64,000 nucleotides of DNA from G963677485 sp942492855 (GCA_942492855.1 OW818647.1:4402001-4466000); one strand, 5' to 3'. Positions 16,682-25,895 are shown, counted from the first letter of the stretch. Program-made: numbers and translations. Notes: generated by a model not told the origin, from the sequence alone.

Positions 16682-18691
16682 CTACGCCTTCTGCTTGGCT
16701 AACTCGTCAAGCAGAGCCTGCTCCGCCATCTCCAGGCTGCAGTGGTGGATCACCTGCTCGCCCACGCGGATGGTCGGCCCCTTGTCGCAGGCTTCAAAGC
16801 AGAAGGTCGCCTTGACGTCCACGCTATCTTGCAGACCCCGCTCCTTCAGCGTGTTGAATAGCTCATGAAGCAGGGTCTGGCTTCCGCGAACCAGACAACT
16901 GGTTCCGACGCATACGCTGACGGGAAGCTTTTGTTTGGCTGGACCTTGTGACAGCTTCAGGTCGGAGTCCAGAATGCGCTTTCGGCTGTGATAGCTGGTA
17001 TGCAGCAGATGGTGGGCTTTGGTTCCACCCACCTCGCCAAGACAGGTTTCATAGCACTCGGCCACCATGTGGTTGTCCTGCGCTTTATGGAACTCCAGCA
17101 TCTTGTCGCTGTCATACAGGCCGCGTGTGCGCTGCCGTTTGACTTCAGGATCATAAGTGCAGGGTTGCCCAGCTCCGGCGATGCATCCACCCACGCAGGT
17201 CATCACCTCGATGAGGTCGTAGTCCACTGTGCCGGCTAATACCCCTTCGGCGACCTTGCGGGCATTAGCCAGACCATGCACGATGGCCAGTTTTAGGGTG
17301 GTGCCCTCCAGGTTGATGGTGGCCTCTCGGATCCCGGCTTCCCCACGAACCGCTTTGAAGTCCACGCTGCCCAGCTTGGTGTTGGTCAGCTTCTCGGAGG
17401 CGTATCGCAGCACCGCTTCCGTAACTCCACCAGTGGCGCCGAAGATCACGCCGGCACCCGTCTTGAAGCCGAAGGGCATGTCAAGGCTCTCAGGCTCCAG
17501 CTTATTGAAGCGCAGCCCGGCCTGTTCAATCATCCGAGCCAGCTCCTGTGTGGTGATCACGATGTCCACATCGGCGATGCCCTTATGGGTGAACTCGTCG
17601 CGCTTCGCCTCAAACTTCTTGGCGGTACAGGGCATGATGGAGACTACCACCAGGTTTTCGCGAGCGACACCCAGCTTTTCGGGCAGGATTTCCTTCGCCA
17701 ACGAGCCAAACATCTGCTGCGGTGAGCGGCAAGATGATAGATTGGGCAGCAGGCCAGGGTAGTACTGCTCCGCGAACTTCACCCAGCTTGGGCAGCAGCT
17801 TGTAAACTGCGGCAGCTTCTCGCCTTTGGTCTTGCGTCCGATGAACTCGGTGGCCTCCTCAATGACCGTCAGGTCCGCCGCGAAGGAGGTGTCGTAAACC
17901 TGATCAAAGCGCATAGACTTCAGTGCCGCCACGATCTGCCCTGTGGTGATGCTGCCGGCATCCAGTCCGAAGCATTCTCCGAGGGCCACGCGAACCGCCG
18001 GTGCGATCTGCGCCACAACGACTTTCTCAGGGTTGTCGAGGGCTTTCCACACCTCGTCCACTTCCGACTTGGGCGTGATCGCCCCTGTCGGACAGACGCT
18101 GGCGCAAAGCCCGCAGTAGACGCACTCCACCTGGTTCAGGTCTTTTCCGAAAGCCGGCTTGACAGCCGTTTTGGCACCCCTGCCCACAAAGTCGATCGCG
18201 CCGATGCCCTGAACCTCGCGGCACGCTCGCACGCAGTCACCGCATAGCACGCACTTGTTGGGGTCGCGCACAAGCGATGGTGAGCTGCTGTCGATCGGCT
18301 CGGGTTTGTGCGTCATTTTGTAGCGCACTTTGGTGATACCCATGCGGCGCGCCAGATTCTGCAGGTCGCACGCGGCGCTCTTCGGACAGGTGGGGCAACT
18401 CTGGTCATGGTTGGCCAGAAGCAGCTCGACCGCGATCTTGCGGATTTCGCGTATCTCCTCGGTGTTGGTTTTGATCACCATCCCCTGCTCCGGTGCCGTG
18501 GAGCAGGAGGTGACGATGCCCTTTCCTGCGATGTCCACCAGGCAGAGACGGCATGCGCCATACACGCTGAGGTCAGACCGGTAGCAGAAAGTCGGGATGT
18601 CTATGCCGGCCTTGCGGGCCACTTCCAGCACGTTGCGCTCGTTGTCGAGCAGTATCTCCCGGCCATCGATATTTATGTATCCTGGGTTCAT
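16682..18691 (-). CDS. hydA: [FeFe] hydrogenase catalytic subunit of trimeric bifurcating type
   Basis: This 669-residue catalytic subunit has an N-terminal [2Fe-2S] domain (C36, C47, C50), a H-x3-C-x2-C-x5-C cluster (HDQSCPTCPKSAAC) and a 2[4Fe-4S] ferredoxin. The H-cluster loops are TSCCPSW (about 298), MPCTAKKFE (about 352) and EVMTCVGGCIAGAGQP (about 494). The C-terminal thioredoxin-like [2Fe-2S] domain (CVGTSC about 594, CFEAC about 630) is the mark of Thermotoga-type HydA. With HydB and HydC it should evolve or take up hydrogen using NADH and ferredoxin together. The third loop departs from the usual MACPGGC...GGGGQ. The start at 18691 has AGGAGA seven bases upstream. It lies 32 bases after hydB. 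Confidence 0.95.
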   Translation of the reverse strand: MNPGYINIDGREILLDNERNVLEVARKAGIDIPTFCYRSDLSVYGACRLCLVDIAGKGIVTSCSTAPEQGMVIKTNTEEIREIRKIAVELLLANHDQSCPTCPKSAACDLQNLARRMGITKVRYKMTHKPEPIDSSSPSLVRDPNKCVLCGDCVRACREVQGIGAIDFVGRGAKTAVKPAFGKDLNQVECVYCGLCASVCPTGAITPKSEVDEVWKALDNPEKVVVAQIAPAVRVALGECFGLDAGSITTGQIVAALKSMRFDQVYDTSFAADLTVIEEATEFIGRKTKGEKLPQFTSCCPSWVKFAEQYYPGLLPNLSSCRSPQQMFGSLAKEILPEKLGVARENLVVVSIMPCTAKKFEAKRDEFTHKGIADVDIVITTQELARMIEQAGLRFNKLEPESLDMPFGFKTGAGVIFGATGGVTEAVLRYASEKLTNTKLGSVDFKAVRGEAGIREATINLEGTTLKLAIVHGLANARKVAEGVLAGTVDYDLIEVMTCVGGCIAGAGQPCTYDPEVKRQRTRGLYDSDKMLEFHKAQDNHMVAECYETCLGEVGGTKAHHLLHTSYHSRKRILDSDLKLSQGPAKQKLPVSVCVGTSCLVRGSQTLLHELFNTLKERGLQDSVDVKATFCFEACDKGPTIRVGEQVIHHCSLEMAEQALLDELAKQKA

Positions 18692-18723
18692 TACATTTCT
18701 CCTGTCATCTGCGTGTAGCGGGC

Positions 18724-20622
18724 TTAAACCACAGCACCGAATTTGCATACATCCTTGCAGACCCCGCATTTGATGCAGAGCTCTTCATTGATGGTATGTG
18801 GCTTCTTGACTTCACCTGTGATGGCCCCCACTGGGCATTTCTTAGCACAGATGGTGCAGCCTCTACACTTCTCAGCATCGATACTGGGCGGGCAGAGTGC
18901 CTTGCATTCGCCAGCCGGACAGCGCTTCTGGTGGACGTGAGCATCATACTCCGCTCTGAAATAGCGCAGTGTGGACAGAATGGGGCTTGGAGCCGTCTTG
19001 CCCAGGCCGCACAGCGAACCTTTGGCTACGGCTTTGGCGGTTCGTTCCAGCAGCTCCAGAGTATCCTCTGTGCCGTTGCCGTCCATGATGTCGTCCAGCA
19101 TCGCCAGCATCTGCTTGGTGCCTTCGCGGCAGAGCACACACTTACCGCAGGATTCGTTCTGGGTGAACTGCATGAAGAAGCGCGCGATGCGCACCATACA
19201 GGTGGACTTGTTCATGACCACCAGTCCGCCGGAGCCAACCATCGCCCCCACGCTGCGCAGGGAGTCGAAATCCATCTGCAGCTCCAGGTGCTCTTCGGTC
19301 AAGCATCCACCGGAGGGACCGCCGATCTGCACGGCCTTGAAGCCCTCACTGGTGAGTTTCCCCTGGTCGTCGGTCACTCCGCCGCCGATGTTGTTCACGA
19401 TCTCGTTCAGAGTGGTGCCGAAGGGAACTTCGATCAGACCCGTGTTCTGAACATGCCCGGTTAAGGCGAAGGTCTTCGTTCCTGGTGATTTCTCAGTGCC
19501 AAGCCGGCGATATGCCGCGGCCCCCATGGTGAGTATCAACGGGATAGAGGCGAGAGTCTCCACATTATTGATCAAGGTGGGCTTCTCCCACAGACCGCTT
19601 TGTGCCGGGAACGGCGGTTTCGGATTGGGCATGCCGCGCTTACCCTCAATAGAGGCCATCAGAGCGGTCTCTTCGCCGCACACAAACGCACCAGCACCCT
19701 CCATTACCTGCACATGGAAACTGTAGTTGGTGCCGAAGATGTTGTCACCCAGGATGCCGGCCTTTTCGGCGTCTTCCACAGCTTTGCGGATACGCGCCAC
19801 AGCCAGCGGATACTCCAGGCGGACATACACGTAGCCCTCGTCAGCACCGATGGCCCGGGCAGCGATCATCATTCCCTCGATTACGGCGTGAGGGTTACCC
19901 TCCATCACGCTGCGGTCCATGAAGGCTCCCGGGTCGCCCTCATCACCGTTGCAGATGACATACTTCTTGGGGCCAGGTTGCACGCGGGTGATATCCCATT
20001 TCTTACCCGTAGGGAACCCGCCGCCGCCTCGTCCGCGCAGGCCGGAGTGCATGATTTCCTCACACACCATCTGGTCGGTCATGTCGGTGAAAGCTCTACG
20101 AGCCGACCAGTAACCGCCGTTGTGGATGTATTCATTGATGTCCTCGGGGTCAATCACACCGCACGCTTTCAGCACTGTGCGCGACTGGCGCACATAGAAC
20201 GGGATGTCGTCAATGCCGTGGCAGTGTTTCCCAGAGAGAGCGTCCTTGTAGAGCAGGCGGTCGACCAGCTTGTGATCGAGTAAAGTCTGTTGCACGATTT
20301 CCGCAACATCGGCTGGTTTGACCTTGGTATATAGAATGCCTTCCGGCATCACGGTCACTAAAGGGCCCATCTGGCAAAATCCCTGGCAGCCGCTCTTGGA
20401 GAGGTGGACATCACCGCTCTGGGTCTCTTCTTTTAGCTCCAGCGCGACTTCCAGCCCGGCCTCGCCGATCAGCCTGGCAAACTCGGCATGTACCTTCAAT
20501 GCTCCGTTGGCCACGCACCCGGTACCTGCGCAGATGATCACCCGTTGCGGAAAAATGCGGGATGCGCGTTCGTATTCGTCCGTGACGGCCCTCAGGTCGA
20601 TCTTCATCATAGTGTTATTCAA
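18724..20622 (-). CDS. hydB: NADH-binding flavoprotein subunit of bifurcating hydrogenase
   Basis: This 632-residue subunit has an N-terminal [2Fe-2S] thioredoxin-like domain (CAGTGC about 33, CQGFC about 75) and a NuoF-like FMN/NADH domain (GRGGGGFPTGKKW about 195, NGDEGDPGAF). It also has the ESCGKCVLCREGT...C [4Fe-4S] site (about 490) and a C-terminal 2[4Fe-4S] ferredoxin (CRGCTICAKKC, CIKCGVCKDVC). In characterised HydABC enzymes this is the NADH site where bifurcation is thought to occur. The likely start is TTG at 20622: AAGGAGG is seven bases before it but 19 bases before the first ATG (20610), and TTGA overlaps the hydC stop by four bases. Confidence 0.94.
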   Translation of the reverse strand: MNNTMMKIDLRAVTDEYERASRIFPQRVIICAGTGCVANGALKVHAEFARLIGEAGLEVALELKEETQSGDVHLSKSGCQGFCQMGPLVTVMPEGILYTKVKPADVAEIVQQTLLDHKLVDRLLYKDALSGKHCHGIDDIPFYVRQSRTVLKACGVIDPEDINEYIHNGGYWSARRAFTDMTDQMVCEEIMHSGLRGRGGGGFPTGKKWDITRVQPGPKKYVICNGDEGDPGAFMDRSVMEGNPHAVIEGMMIAARAIGADEGYVYVRLEYPLAVARIRKAVEDAEKAGILGDNIFGTNYSFHVQVMEGAGAFVCGEETALMASIEGKRGMPNPKPPFPAQSGLWEKPTLINNVETLASIPLILTMGAAAYRRLGTEKSPGTKTFALTGHVQNTGLIEVPFGTTLNEIVNNIGGGVTDDQGKLTSEGFKAVQIGGPSGGCLTEEHLELQMDFDSLRSVGAMVGSGGLVVMNKSTCMVRIARFFMQFTQNESCGKCVLCREGTKQMLAMLDDIMDGNGTEDTLELLERTAKAVAKGSLCGLGKTAPSPILSTLRYFRAEYDAHVHQKRCPAGECKALCPPSIDAEKCRGCTICAKKCPVGAITGEVKKPHTINEELCIKCGVCKDVCKFGAVV

Positions 20623-21125
20623 CTGCCATCCTCCTTAGCGGCGATCTCATCGACAAGGGAAACGGCCTGTTTTGGGGTCACTTGACCGTAGACTTCCTCG
20701 TTGATGACCATCACCGGTGCCAGTCCGCAAGCTCCAAGGCAGGAAACCGTCTCCACAGTAAATAGCATGTCTGGAGTGGTCTTGTCCGTATCTGTCAGCT
20801 TCAGCCGATCCTGCAGAGCCCGAAGGATCGGTATGGATTTCTTCACATGACAGGCTGTGCCGTCGCACAACCGGATGACGTATTTGCCCTTGGGCTCCAG
20901 CGCGAAGTGTGCGTAGAAGGTGGCTACACCATACACCTGTGCCGGCGGGATTTCCAGCACGGTAGCGATGTAGGTGAGCACCTCTTCCGGAAGATAGCGG
21001 TACTCCTCCTGAACATGCTGAAGGATAGGTATCAGTTTGGCCGGATTGCGGTCAAACCTGTCAAGTATCTCACAGACTTTTTCGAACTGTCTGAGGTTCG
21101 TATGCGTTGTCTCGAGTGTTTGCAT
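20619..21125 (-). CDS. hydC: NuoE-like [2Fe-2S] subunit of bifurcating hydrogenase
   Basis: This 168-residue protein has the standard NuoE/HydC length and fold pattern. An N-terminal helical region ends in 'QEEYRYLPEEVL' and 'YGVATFYAHF', followed by a thioredoxin-like domain with [2Fe-2S] ligands in CDGTAC (about 85) and CLGAC (about 128). It passes electrons between HydB and HydA. GGAG lies six bases before the ATG at 21125. It is the first gene of the hydCBA run, 57 bases after rex on the same strand, and overlaps hydB by four bases. It could be confused with NuoE of complex I, but the hydB-hydA context decides. Confidence 0.93.
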   Translation of the reverse strand: MQTLETTHTNLRQFEKVCEILDRFDRNPAKLIPILQHVQEEYRYLPEEVLTYIATVLEIPPAQVYGVATFYAHFALEPKGKYVIRLCDGTACHVKKSIPILRALQDRLKLTDTDKTTPDMLFTVETVSCLGACGLAPVMVINEEVYGQVTPKQAVSLVDEIAAKEDGS

Positions 21126-21182
21126 TCTAGACTCCTAAGAGCTGTTTGTGATGGCCGATGCTGAGATCGGACTTTATGTTTC

Positions 21183-21827
21183 TTACCATTTTCGCGTTCG
21201 TGATGAGCGCACCGACAGAACCGCCAGGCCGGATGAGAGGTCTTCGTTTTGAACAACGACCCCCTCGGGCACCTCCAGAGTGACGGGTGAGAAGTTCCAT
21301 ATGGCGCTGATTCCTGATGATATCAACTGGTTCGCGACCGATTGCGCATAGTCAGCAGGCACCGTTAAGATACCCATGATGATGTCCAACTGCTGGACGG
21401 TTTCGGGCATGTCGTCCATGGGCAGCACTATCTGGTCATGCACGATGCTGCCCACCACATGGGGGCTGGCATCAAACGCGGCCACAATCTGCAGACCATA
21501 TTTCATGAAGCCTGGGTAGCCCAGCAGAGCACTCCCCAGGTGACCAACCCCTACTAGCACAGCCTGTTTGTTGCTGTCCCAGCCGAGGTAGCGTTCGATG
21601 GCGTCTATCAAGTCGGTGACCAGATATCCCACCTTGGTACGGCCCTCAACGCCGGTCACGGCGATGTCTTTACGCACCTGGATGGGCTCCAGTTTCAGCT
21701 TCTCCGCAATGAAACTGCTGGATACCGTCTCTTTGTCGGCGGTGTCGATCTGACGCAACACAGTGAGGTATGCGGGCAGCCGTCTGATTGTCGGCAGGCT
21801 TGCCACCTTCTGCTTGTCGTAGTCCAT
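21183..21827 (-). CDS. rex: Redox-sensing transcriptional repressor Rex
   Basis: This 214-residue regulator has an N-terminal winged-helix domain ('PTIRRLPAYLTVLRQI', 'VSSSFIAEKLKLEPIQVRKDIAVTG') and a Rossmann domain with VLVGVGHLGSALLGYPGF (about residues 90-107). 'FSPVTLEVPEGVVVQNEDLSSGLAVLS' forms the C-terminal dimerisation end. Rex proteins sense the NADH/NAD+ ratio and repress fermentative and hydrogenase genes when NAD+ is high. Its place at the head of hydCBA and back to back with hydE strongly suggests that it controls both arms of this locus. A candidate operator lies about 40 bases upstream, at 21867-21884, implying autoregulation. Confidence 0.95.
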   Translation of the reverse strand: MDYDKQKVASLPTIRRLPAYLTVLRQIDTADKETVSSSFIAEKLKLEPIQVRKDIAVTGVEGRTKVGYLVTDLIDAIERYLGWDSNKQAVLVGVGHLGSALLGYPGFMKYGLQIVAAFDASPHVVGSIVHDQIVLPMDDMPETVQQLDIIMGILTVPADYAQSVANQLISSGISAIWNFSPVTLEVPEGVVVQNEDLSSGLAVLSVRSSRTRKW

Positions 21828-21866
21828 CGTGCGCCTCCGGCGTTGGTGATATGCGGTATAATTATA

Positions 21867-21884
21867 TTGATAATTATTTATCTA
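21867..21884. promoter_or_regulatory. Candidate Rex operator in the rex-hydE divergent control region
   Basis: TTGATAA-TTAT-TTATCTA is an 18-base near-palindrome with the seven-four-seven layout of known Rex sites (TTGTTAA-N4-TTAACAA or TTGTGAA-N4-TTCACAA). One base breaks symmetry between the arms. It lies in a very AT-rich stretch (21855-21902) that also holds TATAAT-like sequences on both strands (21861-21866 on the minus strand, 21894-21899 on the plus strand), so binding would block both divergent promoters. The -35 elements are not clear. Confidence 0.5.
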
Positions 21885-21970
21885 ATTATCCATTATAATA
21901 TACATGGTTGTCAAATCAACCCACGGCGTGAACCCGCGATGAGCAGCTCGAAAGGCACGGTCAGAAGATT

Positions 21971-23014
21971 ATGGATAAACAACAGATACTGAACTGGCTG
22001 AAAGAAACTAACGAAGTTAAGCTTCAGGAGCTTTGGTCGTGGGCTGATACTGTGCGCCGTCAACACGTGGGCGATGCGATCTACCTGCGCGGCCTGATTG
22101 AGTTCTCCAATCACTGCGCCCGGCTGTGCGGTTACTGCGGCCTGCGAGCCGACAACCAGAATGTCACCCGATATAGAATGAGTGCAGACGAGATACTGCA
22201 GTGTACCCACCGTGCCCAAGAGTTGGGCTACGGAACCGTGGTGCTCCAATCGGGTGAGGACTACGGCATGAAAGCCGAGTGGCTGGCAGACGTGGTGCGC
22301 CGCATAAAAACGGAAACCGGCCTGGCCATTACCTTGAGTGTCGGTGAGCGCAGCGGGCAGGAGCTCCATCTGTGGCGTGAAGCGGGGGCAGACCGGTACC
22401 TCCTGCGTTTTGAGACCTCGAACCCCGTTCTGTTCGACCGTATCCACCCCTCGCTACCGGGCAAACTTTCTGACCGCATCGCGCTGCTCAAGCTGATTCG
22501 GTCCATCGGGTATGAAGTCGGAAGCGGTGTGATGGTGGGCATTCCCGGGCAGAGTTACGATGACCTGGCCCAGGACATCCTGACATTTAACGAACTCGAC
22601 CTGGACATGATCGGCATCGGACCATATTTGCCGCATCCCGAAACACCCATCGGGCAGCATCCGGAGCTATATATGCTTGATCCTGCCGATCAGGTTCCGG
22701 CTGACGTGCTGATGACATGTAAGGCGATTGCGCTGACGCGCATCATGCGTCCAAAATGCAACATCCCCAGCACCACAGCTTTAGCCACCATGGATAAGGC
22801 CCATGGTCGCGAGCTCGGATTAATGCGGGGCGCGAATATCATGATGCCGAATGTCACTCTTTCCGAGTTTCGAGAAAACTACCAGATTTACCCAGATAAA
22901 GCCTGCCTCCACGAAACCGCAGACCACTGTGCAGGCTGTATGACAAACCGCATCGCTGCGATCGGCCGAACCATCGGCACCGGACGAGGTGATTCGCCCA
23001 ACCATGGAATATGA
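21971..23014 (+). CDS. hydE: [FeFe] hydrogenase maturase HydE, radical SAM
   Basis: This 347-residue radical SAM protein has the cluster motif CARLCGYC (about residues 50-57) preceded by 'RGLIEFSNHC', typical of HydE. 'VLQSGEDYG' and 'LSVGERS' are further HydE family signatures. HydE acts with HydG and HydF to build the [2Fe] subcluster of the H-cluster, and is thought to use the HydG product to form the dithiolate-bridged unit. A second cluster-like cysteine group near the C-terminus (CLHETADHCAGC) is common in HydE. It is the first gene of the plus-strand maturation operon and diverges from rex. No strong ribosome-binding site is seen beyond a weak AGAAG. Confidence 0.93.
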   Translation: MDKQQILNWLKETNEVKLQELWSWADTVRRQHVGDAIYLRGLIEFSNHCARLCGYCGLRADNQNVTRYRMSADEILQCTHRAQELGYGTVVLQSGEDYGMKAEWLADVVRRIKTETGLAITLSVGERSGQELHLWREAGADRYLLRFETSNPVLFDRIHPSLPGKLSDRIALLKLIRSIGYEVGSGVMVGIPGQSYDDLAQDILTFNELDLDMIGIGPYLPHPETPIGQHPELYMLDPADQVPADVLMTCKAIALTRIMRPKCNIPSTTALATMDKAHGRELGLMRGANIMMPNVTLSEFRENYQIYPDKACLHETADHCAGCMTNRIAAIGRTIGTGRGDSPNHGI

Positions 23015-23030
23015 AAGCAGAGGATATCAC

Positions 23031-24443
23031 ATGATAGACCAAAACATATACGATACGGACTTCATTGATGACCAGCTCATCGAAGGGTTACTCGCCCAAC
23101 CGTCAGAGCCCGCTCAGGTGCGGGATGTAATCGCGAAGAGTATGGCCAAACAGCCGTTGAGTGTGGCTGAAACTGCCATTCTGGTCAACGCGACACAGCC
23201 GGAGCTGGTCGAAGAGATATTCGACGCCGCCCGAACTCTCAAGCGTGAGGTATATGGCAACCGCATCGTGCTGTTCGCCCCGCTCTACATCGGCAACCTC
23301 TGCATCAACGACTGCGCATACTGTGGATTCCGACGGTCCAACAAAGAGGCCATCCGTAGGACGCTTGGCATGGACGAGATACGGGATCAAGTCAGGGCTC
23401 TGGAGCAGACAGGCCACAAACGGTTGATCCTGGTTTACGGCGAACACGCCCGCTACGATGCGAATTTCATTGCTGAGACCGTGCGCGTCGTGTATGACAC
23501 TAAAATCCCCAAAGGTGAAATTAGGCGGGTGAACATCAATGCCGCACCGCTCAGCGTGGAAGACTACAAGATCGTGAAGCAGGCCGGCATCGGCACTTAC
23601 CAGGTGTTCCAGGAAACTTACCACAAGCGGACCTACCAGACCGTTCATCCCGCTGGAACTCGCAAGGCAGACTACCTATGGCGGCTCCATGCGTTGGGAC
23701 GCGCCATGGAGGCCGGCATCGACGATGTAGGCCTCGGCGGGCTGTTTGGTCTATATGACTGGCGGTTTGAGCTTCTGAGCCTGGTCACACATGCGCTGCA
23801 TCTGCAGGCGGTCTATGGCGTCGGCCCGCATACCATCAGCTTCCCGCGGCTAAAACCAGCCAGCGGAGTTAATCTGGACGAGCAGTGGCTGACCAGCGAC
23901 GCTGAGTTCAAGCGTCTGGTGGCCATTCTGCGCCTGGCCGTGCCCTACACCGGGCTGATCATGACCTGCCGTGAGTCGGCCGATATGCGCAAGCAGCTCA
24001 TGGAGTTTGGCGTCTCACAGATCGATGCGGGTACCAGGCTTGAACTTGGCGGCTACACAGAGCAACAGGATATCGACAGCCAGGAGAAGCACAAAGAGCA
24101 GTTCATGCTGGGCGATATGCGGCCGTTGGACGAGGTCGTTCAGCAGCTTCTGCGCGATGGACACATCCCCAGCTTCTGCACCGCGTGTTACCGTAAAGGC
24201 CGCACAGGCGAGGTGTTCATGGAGTATGCTATTCCTGGGTTCATAGAAAAGATGTGTACCCCCAACGCGCTGAGCACTCTTCAGGAGTATCTGTGTGACT
24301 TCGCCAGTCCTGAGACCCGCTGTGTGGGTGAGCAGATCATCGAGCAGCAGCTCGCGCTGATGAGCAACGAGCCGTTGAAGCAAACTCTGCAGGGTTACCT
24401 GCAGCGCATCCGCAGCAGCGATGACCGCGACCTGGCGTTCTAG
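23031..24443 (+). CDS. hydG: [FeFe] hydrogenase maturase HydG, tyrosine lyase
   Basis: This 470-residue radical SAM enzyme cleaves tyrosine to give the CO and CN ligands of the H-cluster iron. The N-terminal radical SAM motif is CINDCAYCGF (about residues 88-97) and the auxiliary cluster is C-terminal CTAC...C (about 381 onwards), both diagnostic for HydG over its relative ThiH. The start at 23031 is preferred over an in-frame ATG at 22989, which would overlap hydE: GAGG sits about eight bases before 23031 and the family length then fits. It lies 16 bases after hydE in the maturation operon. Confidence 0.93.
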   Translation: MIDQNIYDTDFIDDQLIEGLLAQPSEPAQVRDVIAKSMAKQPLSVAETAILVNATQPELVEEIFDAARTLKREVYGNRIVLFAPLYIGNLCINDCAYCGFRRSNKEAIRRTLGMDEIRDQVRALEQTGHKRLILVYGEHARYDANFIAETVRVVYDTKIPKGEIRRVNINAAPLSVEDYKIVKQAGIGTYQVFQETYHKRTYQTVHPAGTRKADYLWRLHALGRAMEAGIDDVGLGGLFGLYDWRFELLSLVTHALHLQAVYGVGPHTISFPRLKPASGVNLDEQWLTSDAEFKRLVAILRLAVPYTGLIMTCRESADMRKQLMEFGVSQIDAGTRLELGGYTEQQDIDSQEKHKEQFMLGDMRPLDEVVQQLLRDGHIPSFCTACYRKGRTGEVFMEYAIPGFIEKMCTPNALSTLQEYLCDFASPETRCVGEQIIEQQLALMSNEPLKQTLQGYLQRIRSSDDRDLAF

Positions 24444-24476
24444 GAAGCGATCAGGGGCTTGTAAGGAGGACGTTTA

Positions 24477-25895
24477 ATGGATGCTGTACGTATAGAGAAT
24501 GATGGTGTGGGTGAGATGCCCGTGCCTGCAGAAGCCCTGTATGGCATCCACACCGTCCGCGCGGTTCGGAACTTCCCACTAAGCGGCCAGAAGGTAAATC
24601 CTGCTCTTGTCACCGCTTATGGAGCCGTAAAGCTTGCTTGTATACGCGCAGCTCACGCCGTGAAACCGTGGCCTACCGACGTGTTCGACGCCATGGAGAC
24701 AGCGTGTCAGGAGATGCGCAACGGGCTGCTGACACAGCACATTCTGGTTGATGCCCTGCAAGGCGGGGCCGGCACCTCAACCAACATGAACGTAAATGAG
24801 GTGCTGGCGAACCGTGCTCTGCTACTGCTGGGCCACCCCCTCGGCAGCTACCACATGGTGCACCCGATAGAGGATATCAACCGCTACCAGTCCACGAACG
24901 ACACCTACCCCACCGCACTGCGCGTGGCGGCCATCGGCTTGATCCGTCAACTCGAAGCCGATGTGGTGGTGCTTCAGGAGGCGTTCCAGGTCAAAGAGCA
25001 TGAATTCGCCGATGTGGTGAAGGTCGCTCGCACACAGTTGCAGGATGCCGTGCTGACCACCCTAGGCAGAGAGATGGGTTGCTATGCCGAGGCGTTTGCC
25101 CGTGACCGGTGGCGCATCTACAAATGCGAAGAGCGGCTGCGCGTGGTGAACCTTGGCGGAACCGCCATTGGCACCGGCATCGGCGCGCCACGGCAATACA
25201 TTTTTCAAGCCACGGAACGGTTGCGCGAAATCACCGGATTTGGGTTGGCGCGGGCTGAAAACATGCTGGATGCTACGATGAACACCGACCTGCTGGTGGA
25301 AGTCAGCGGTATTCTGAAGGCACTGGCATCCAATCTGCTCAAGACCGCCAATGACCTGAGGTTGCTGGCATCGGGCCCTGAAGCTGGTCTGGGGGAGATC
25401 ACGCTGCCAGCCCGTCAGGCAGGATCATCGATCATGCCTGGGAAGGTCAACCCGGTCATACCTGAAGCCGTAGCACAAGCGGCCATCACCGTGATGGGTT
25501 ATGACCAGATGCTGACCCAGGCTTGTTCGGCTGGCAATCTGGAGCTCAACCAGTTTATGCCGCTCATCGCGCATTGCCTTCTGAACAGCATCGAGCTGCT
25601 GTCAAATGCCTGCCGTATCTTCGCTGAGAACTGCGTAGTGGGCATTCAAGCCAACAGGGAGCGGTGCGCCGCGACTGTAGAGAGCAGCACAGCGCTTGTG
25701 ACTGCTCTGGCTGAAGAGTTCGGTTATGAGCCAGCAGCTAATGTCGCACAACAGGCCGCACAGACACGGCGTTCCATTCGCGAGACCGTCACGAGCAGCG
25801 GCTTGATGAACGCGGAGCAGTTTGCCCAGATGATCAGCCCTGCGAGGGTCACTCGCCTGGGATATCCGGACCGAAAGAGAGAGCAACATGAATAA
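24477..25895 (+). CDS. aspA: Aspartate ammonia-lyase
   Basis: This 472-residue member of the aspartase/fumarase family converts aspartate to fumarate and ammonia. It has the family signature GSSIMPGKVNPVIPE (about residues 319-333), 'VNEVLANRA' and 'STNDTYPTALR'. Aspartase rather than class II fumarase is favoured by the N-terminal 'ALYGIHTVRAVRNFPLS' pattern and by position: an aspA gene often sits among hydE, hydG and hydF in anaerobes, although its benefit to H-cluster assembly is unclear. AAGGAGG lies seven bases before the ATG. The 3' end overlaps hydF by eight bases, so translation is probably coupled. Confidence 0.88.
   Translation: MDAVRIENDGVGEMPVPAEALYGIHTVRAVRNFPLSGQKVNPALVTAYGAVKLACIRAAHAVKPWPTDVFDAMETACQEMRNGLLTQHILVDALQGGAGTSTNMNVNEVLANRALLLLGHPLGSYHMVHPIEDINRYQSTNDTYPTALRVAAIGLIRQLEADVVVLQEAFQVKEHEFADVVKVARTQLQDAVLTTLGREMGCYAEAFARDRWRIYKCEERLRVVNLGGTAIGTGIGAPRQYIFQATERLREITGFGLARAENMLDATMNTDLLVEVSGILKALASNLLKTANDLRLLASGPEAGLGEITLPARQAGSSIMPGKVNPVIPEAVAQAAITVMGYDQMLTQACSAGNLELNQFMPLIAHCLLNSIELLSNACRIFAENCVVGIQANRERCAATVESSTALVTALAEEFGYEPAANVAQQAAQTRRSIRETVTSSGLMNAEQFAQMISPARVTRLGYPDRKREQHE

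Noticed and set aside
18796..20283. Long open frames on the plus strand opposite hydB (222 and 227 residues)
   Set aside because: They lie antisense to well-conserved hydB, have no family motifs and no ribosome-binding site; high GC third positions explain the openness.
21860..21900. Full sigma-70 promoters for rex and hydE
   Set aside because: TATAAT-like -10 elements exist on both strands, but no TTGACA-like -35 stands at a proper distance, so exact promoters were not annotated.
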